A stretch of DNA of 64,000 nt, from positions 63,900 through 127,899 of the forward strand of contig NW_012236501.1 in the NCBI RefSeq assembly GCF_000787575.1. The letters run 5' to 3'. The notes beneath the pieces were generated by a model. The model did no database searches. It was given only the letters and a program-made list of their open reading frames with translations, and was not told the DNA's origin. The stretch's first letter is position 1. Each line of letters starts with the position of its first letter. Below, piece after piece: positions 61,000 through 64,000 of this stretch. Source of the stretch: Acytostelium subglobosum LB1. Lineage: Eukaryota > Evosea > Eumycetozoa > Acytosteliales > Acytosteliaceae. The position numbers and the translations under genes are program-made.

Positions 61000-63137
61000 A
61001 TGATGTCAACAAATAACAACAACAATAACAAGTCAATCATAATACATTCTGTATTGATTGACTCTAAACTATGTACAAAGATACTCAATCATGTTAGTTT
61101 GATACATTTAGCTACTCAGAGATCAGCGATCAAAGGCAGAGTGTTGCTCAACAATGGCGATCTCATCCAGATGTTAAAACACAACGCAACTCAATACTTT
61201 ATAGAGCATTACAACAGAGTATCAATGAACTATCCAGTCAACGACGTATTGTTGTTGTCCTCTATCCAATACAATAATGAAGTTGCATTCAAACATCTCA
61301 TCAACAACACCAACATGTCATTGAGTCCAGTTGATGAGGACCAAAATCATCATCCATATATCTTTGGTCTAATCATCAGAACAGGCAGTATCCCAATGCT
61401 CGAGGCATTCATTCAGATGACTGGACATCGCACACTACCTAATATCTCTGAGTTGGCTTTGCTCGAGGCTATGGACAAAGGGGATGAACAGTTTGTCCGT
61501 CTGATCCTTCAATATACATCCTCAGTGGACATCGAGGAGTTTGATCCCCAGTACGACGTCGGAAAGGTAGAAGCAGATATGACCCGACCCGGCATCAGTG
61601 TCAACGTGCTCCGTGTCATTCACGAGGAGTACAACATCGATCACAAGTACATACAGGTGTGGAAGCAGGCTTTGAGATATTCAGTTAACCACAACATTGT
61701 GGAGAGTGTCCGCTACATCATTGAGCACGAGTCATTACGCAATGTGGTTGGAGGCACTTCCAAAATGCTCGTGTCTTGCTGCGAGTTGGGTCACCTCGAG
61801 TCACTCCAAACAATCATGGCACATATGCCGGTGCCAAAGAAGTTCTGGTCATATGGAAACCCAGCCAAGCTTGCTGCCGAGAATGGCCATGCAAACATCC
61901 TGCGATACTTGGCACAACATCACCTCGACGAAGTCAATATTAATAATGAATTGCTCAGTACTGCGCTTCTCAACGGACATCTCAATGTGGCCAATGTCAT
62001 CTTGGACGAGTTGACCAATATCCCAATACAAGAGATCTCAGTCCTTGGTATCAATTGGCGACTGATCTCTGATCAACTCATCAATCGCCTGGCGAAACAT
62101 CCTCGAGTCAATTTAGCCCATCAATCAGAATATCAGCCCGAGGCAAAGATGTCAGACTATGATTCAACACAGCACAGGTTCAGCTGGGCCATTCGCAACA
62201 ATGATCTTCCGACTGCCAATGCGGTGATTGATCATTGCCGTCGCAATGAATTCAAGCTTGACAGTGACATTAGCTTTTGGTGCAAGTACATGTCACTGGA
62301 GATGGGCATGCTCATTGCTTCTTTGAGCAGTGATCTGTTCTACAAACTGAGACACGAGGAACTAGCTCGCATCATTGAGTCGATCGGCAAACCAGATAGC
62401 TGTCTGACTGAGCAGGTGGTGGATAAGCTTATTGCCAACAAGATGGTCCAGATGGAGTCAAACGATGAAGAGGAATCCTCTCGTATCCTTGATTTGGCTG
62501 CTGGTGTGTCCCTCTCATTGATGAAGCTCGTTAAGAGGTCATTGGAAACACCAAGATACAATGCAGGCTGTTTGTTACAAGCGATCAAACAAGGATGCAA
62601 TGATAGCATTATTTACCTCGCAAAGGCAAAGGGCGTCAATCAAGGTCTCAACATCGTTCAAGACATCCTTAAGGGAATCGAGACATGCTCACTGGAGACA
62701 GCCAAAGCAATCATTACCCACTATCCTCTGAGTATTACAAAGTGCATCACATCATCGGTGTCCAACCCCAACCTTGCCGTGTTTGAATACCTGCTTGACT
62801 ACAAATCAACCAACCATACAAGTCAACATCTTAAGGAGTTTGTCATACGGGCGATGCACAGGGACAAACCACAAATACTACGATTGTTAATGGAGAAGAA
62901 GGAGGTGGAGATATGTCTTGAGCATATCGAGGAAGCAGCCAAACATAACTCATTCAACATGTTGGAGTACCTACTTGTGACATGGACTGCATCACCATTC
63001 AGTGCCAACAGAATGACACCATCACATCGATTACGCACTGTGAACACAGCACTCAACCATGGATATATCAATGGATTCACAAGAGTCATTCATCTGTGCA
63101 CCTCAATCATCAACGAGATAAATTCAAACAAGAAGAG
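61000..63137 (+). CDS. Ankyrin-like repeat protein gene D, exon 1 module
   Basis: The ATG at 61000 is the first real ATG; the frame is open further up only from a TTG. The exon codes about 712 residues: poly-N start, K-S-I-I-I-H-S-V-L-I-D-S-K-L-C-T-K-I-L-N-H-V, A-I-K-G-R-V-L-L, Q-M-L-K-H-N-A-T-Q-Y-F-I-E-H-Y, F-K-H-L-I-N-N-T-N-M-S, then ankyrin-like hairpins (A-A-E-N-G-H-A-N-I-L-R-Y-L; N-G-H-L-N-V-A-N-V-I-L-D-E-L). This is the intact close relative of gene C and served as the guide for its interruptions. The exon ends K-K-R at a GTATGT donor. The intron is 63138-63214 (77 bp) with an AAACAG acceptor. Confidence 0.78.
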
Positions 63138-63214
63138 GTATGTTATTGGAATATGGTCGTTTGATCGATTGATCACAATCACTCACCCACTCACTCAATC
63201 AATCAATCAAACAG

Positions 63215-64000
63215 AAAGCAACCAGATGATCATTCACAATCAGAGGAGGAGTTCAACAAGATGGAGGTCACGACACCATCATCATCACGGATGACATTGG
63301 CATTCCACATGGTGTTCAGAGACAGACGACTGGGCATGATCATCATGGGAATGATTAGTGAAATCTCCAAGACGGTGGGTATCAAAGATCAATGGCGCAT
63401 CAGTGGTAGAGCACTGCTGGAGATTGATACTTTGAAAGAGTACATAAAGTTTGGCGCAACTGAATGGTTCATCAAGTCGTTCAACTCAATCTCCAGCATA
63501 TATCCATTCAACACTCGATTACTTATGAGTGCAATCACACACGCACAATCATCAATCCTCAATGTCCTCCTCAACAACACCAACATGACAATGATTGATT
63601 ACAAGGACAACACTCGATCCCTGCTCAGTACCCTCATCAGTACAGCACAACACTCACATCCTGCTAGTTGGGACCAATCATTTGACACACTCAGGTCAAT
63701 CACATGTCGACAAAAGATCCCGCTCGTGGCGGACAACCTTCTAACTTTGATATCGAATCCTGCATTCCTCCTCAAGCTTCTCAGCTCCATCCAACTAATT
63801 GGCCACTCTATACGATCTTGTCCTCAATATGTAGATATGAAGGATCCTAATGCATTGGAGTTGACCAAGATATTCAGAGACCATGGTCTCTTGAATCATC
63901 ACCAGCTGAGTATAGTACTCCAGAAAGCCGTCTTGCACAACAACACTCAGTTGATCGAATATCTCATCGATATCGAAGGACGGTATTCAGATGGTCTACT
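63215..64000 (+). CDS. Ankyrin-like gene D, exon 2 module, runs off the right edge
   Basis: Spliced in phase 2 from exon 1, the frame reads K-Q-P-D-D-H-S-Q-S-E-E-E and then the exon-2 block: S-S-S-R-M-T-L-A-F-H-M-V-F-R-D-R-R-L-G, G-R-A-L-L-E-I-D-T-L, Y-I-K-F-G-A-T-E-W-F-I-K-S, Y-P-F-N, L-L-N-N-T-N-M. It is open for all 261 codons to the window edge. The similarity to gene C exon 2 is continuous. An open frame that reads through the intron from exon 1 ends at 63294 and is not the real product. Confidence 0.7.

Noticed and set aside
63138-63294. C-terminal 50 residues of gene D exon 1 in the unspliced frame
   Set aside because: Read-through of an intron with GTATGT and AAACAG sites; the spliced frame continues open to the window edge with family similarity.

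Overview
The window looks like nuclear DNA of a dictyostelid social amoeba. The signs are FNIP repeats, colossin/SdrD-like B repeats, a large family of ankyrin-like proteins, short AT-rich GT-AG introns of about 50-80 bp, poly-Q and poly-N runs, and compact spacing. Base composition is far less AT-rich than Dictyostelium discoideum, so a Heterostelium-, Cavenderia- or Acytostelium-like species fits better. That placement is inference.

Left part (1-31 kb). A decayed colossin-like repeat gene (1-1951) is followed by two tandem two-exon ankyrin-like genes (A 2077-6198, B 6303-10855). Next come a secreted LysM/CBM18/GH18 chitinase of fungal type (10947-13934, minus), a divergent small secreted protein (14495-15304), an FNIP-repeat protein (15549-16895), a second secreted GH18 chitinase (17950-19596), two tandem three-exon multi-pass membrane paralogues (19763-22060 and 22716-25034, minus), a spliced poly-Q protein (26021-26563), tubulin cofactor A (26870-27382), the Spb1/FTSJ3 rRNA methyltransferase (27512-30179, minus) and a small unknown gene (30460-30993).

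Right part (31-64 kb). A third ankyrin-like gene (C) starts at 31174 but is split by two mobile elements. The first is a 4.76 kb DNA transposon (31492-36254) with a spliced, DDE-like but unfamiliar transposase, 17-bp terminal inverted repeats and no visible target duplication. The second is a 20.5 kb Polinton/Maverick- or virophage-like element (36762-57250) with about 410-bp terminal inverted repeats and a 6-bp target duplication CCCGAG. Its parts are an SF3 helicase, retroviral-type integrase, protein-primed DNA polymerase B, major and minor capsid proteins, an adenain-like protease, a fibre-like region, small C2H2 proteins, and a spliced cargo gene behind its own TATA box. It has itself taken two apparently identical 1597-bp Tc1/mariner copies in opposite orientation. 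Gene C resumes after it (57251-60899), and a fourth ankyrin-like gene (D) runs from 61000 off the right edge.

The four ankyrin-like genes share one plan: an exon-1 module of about 710 aa and a related exon-2 module of about 650 aa, joined by one phase-2 intron. C and D are both preceded by telomere-like CCCTAA/CCCTTG arrays. Host codons on both sides of each insertion stay in register, so both insertions look young on the scale of this family's divergence. The Polinton-like element looks largely whole but carries a handful of interruptions, including the two mariner copies. Ambiguous base calls occur only inside the two mobile elements.
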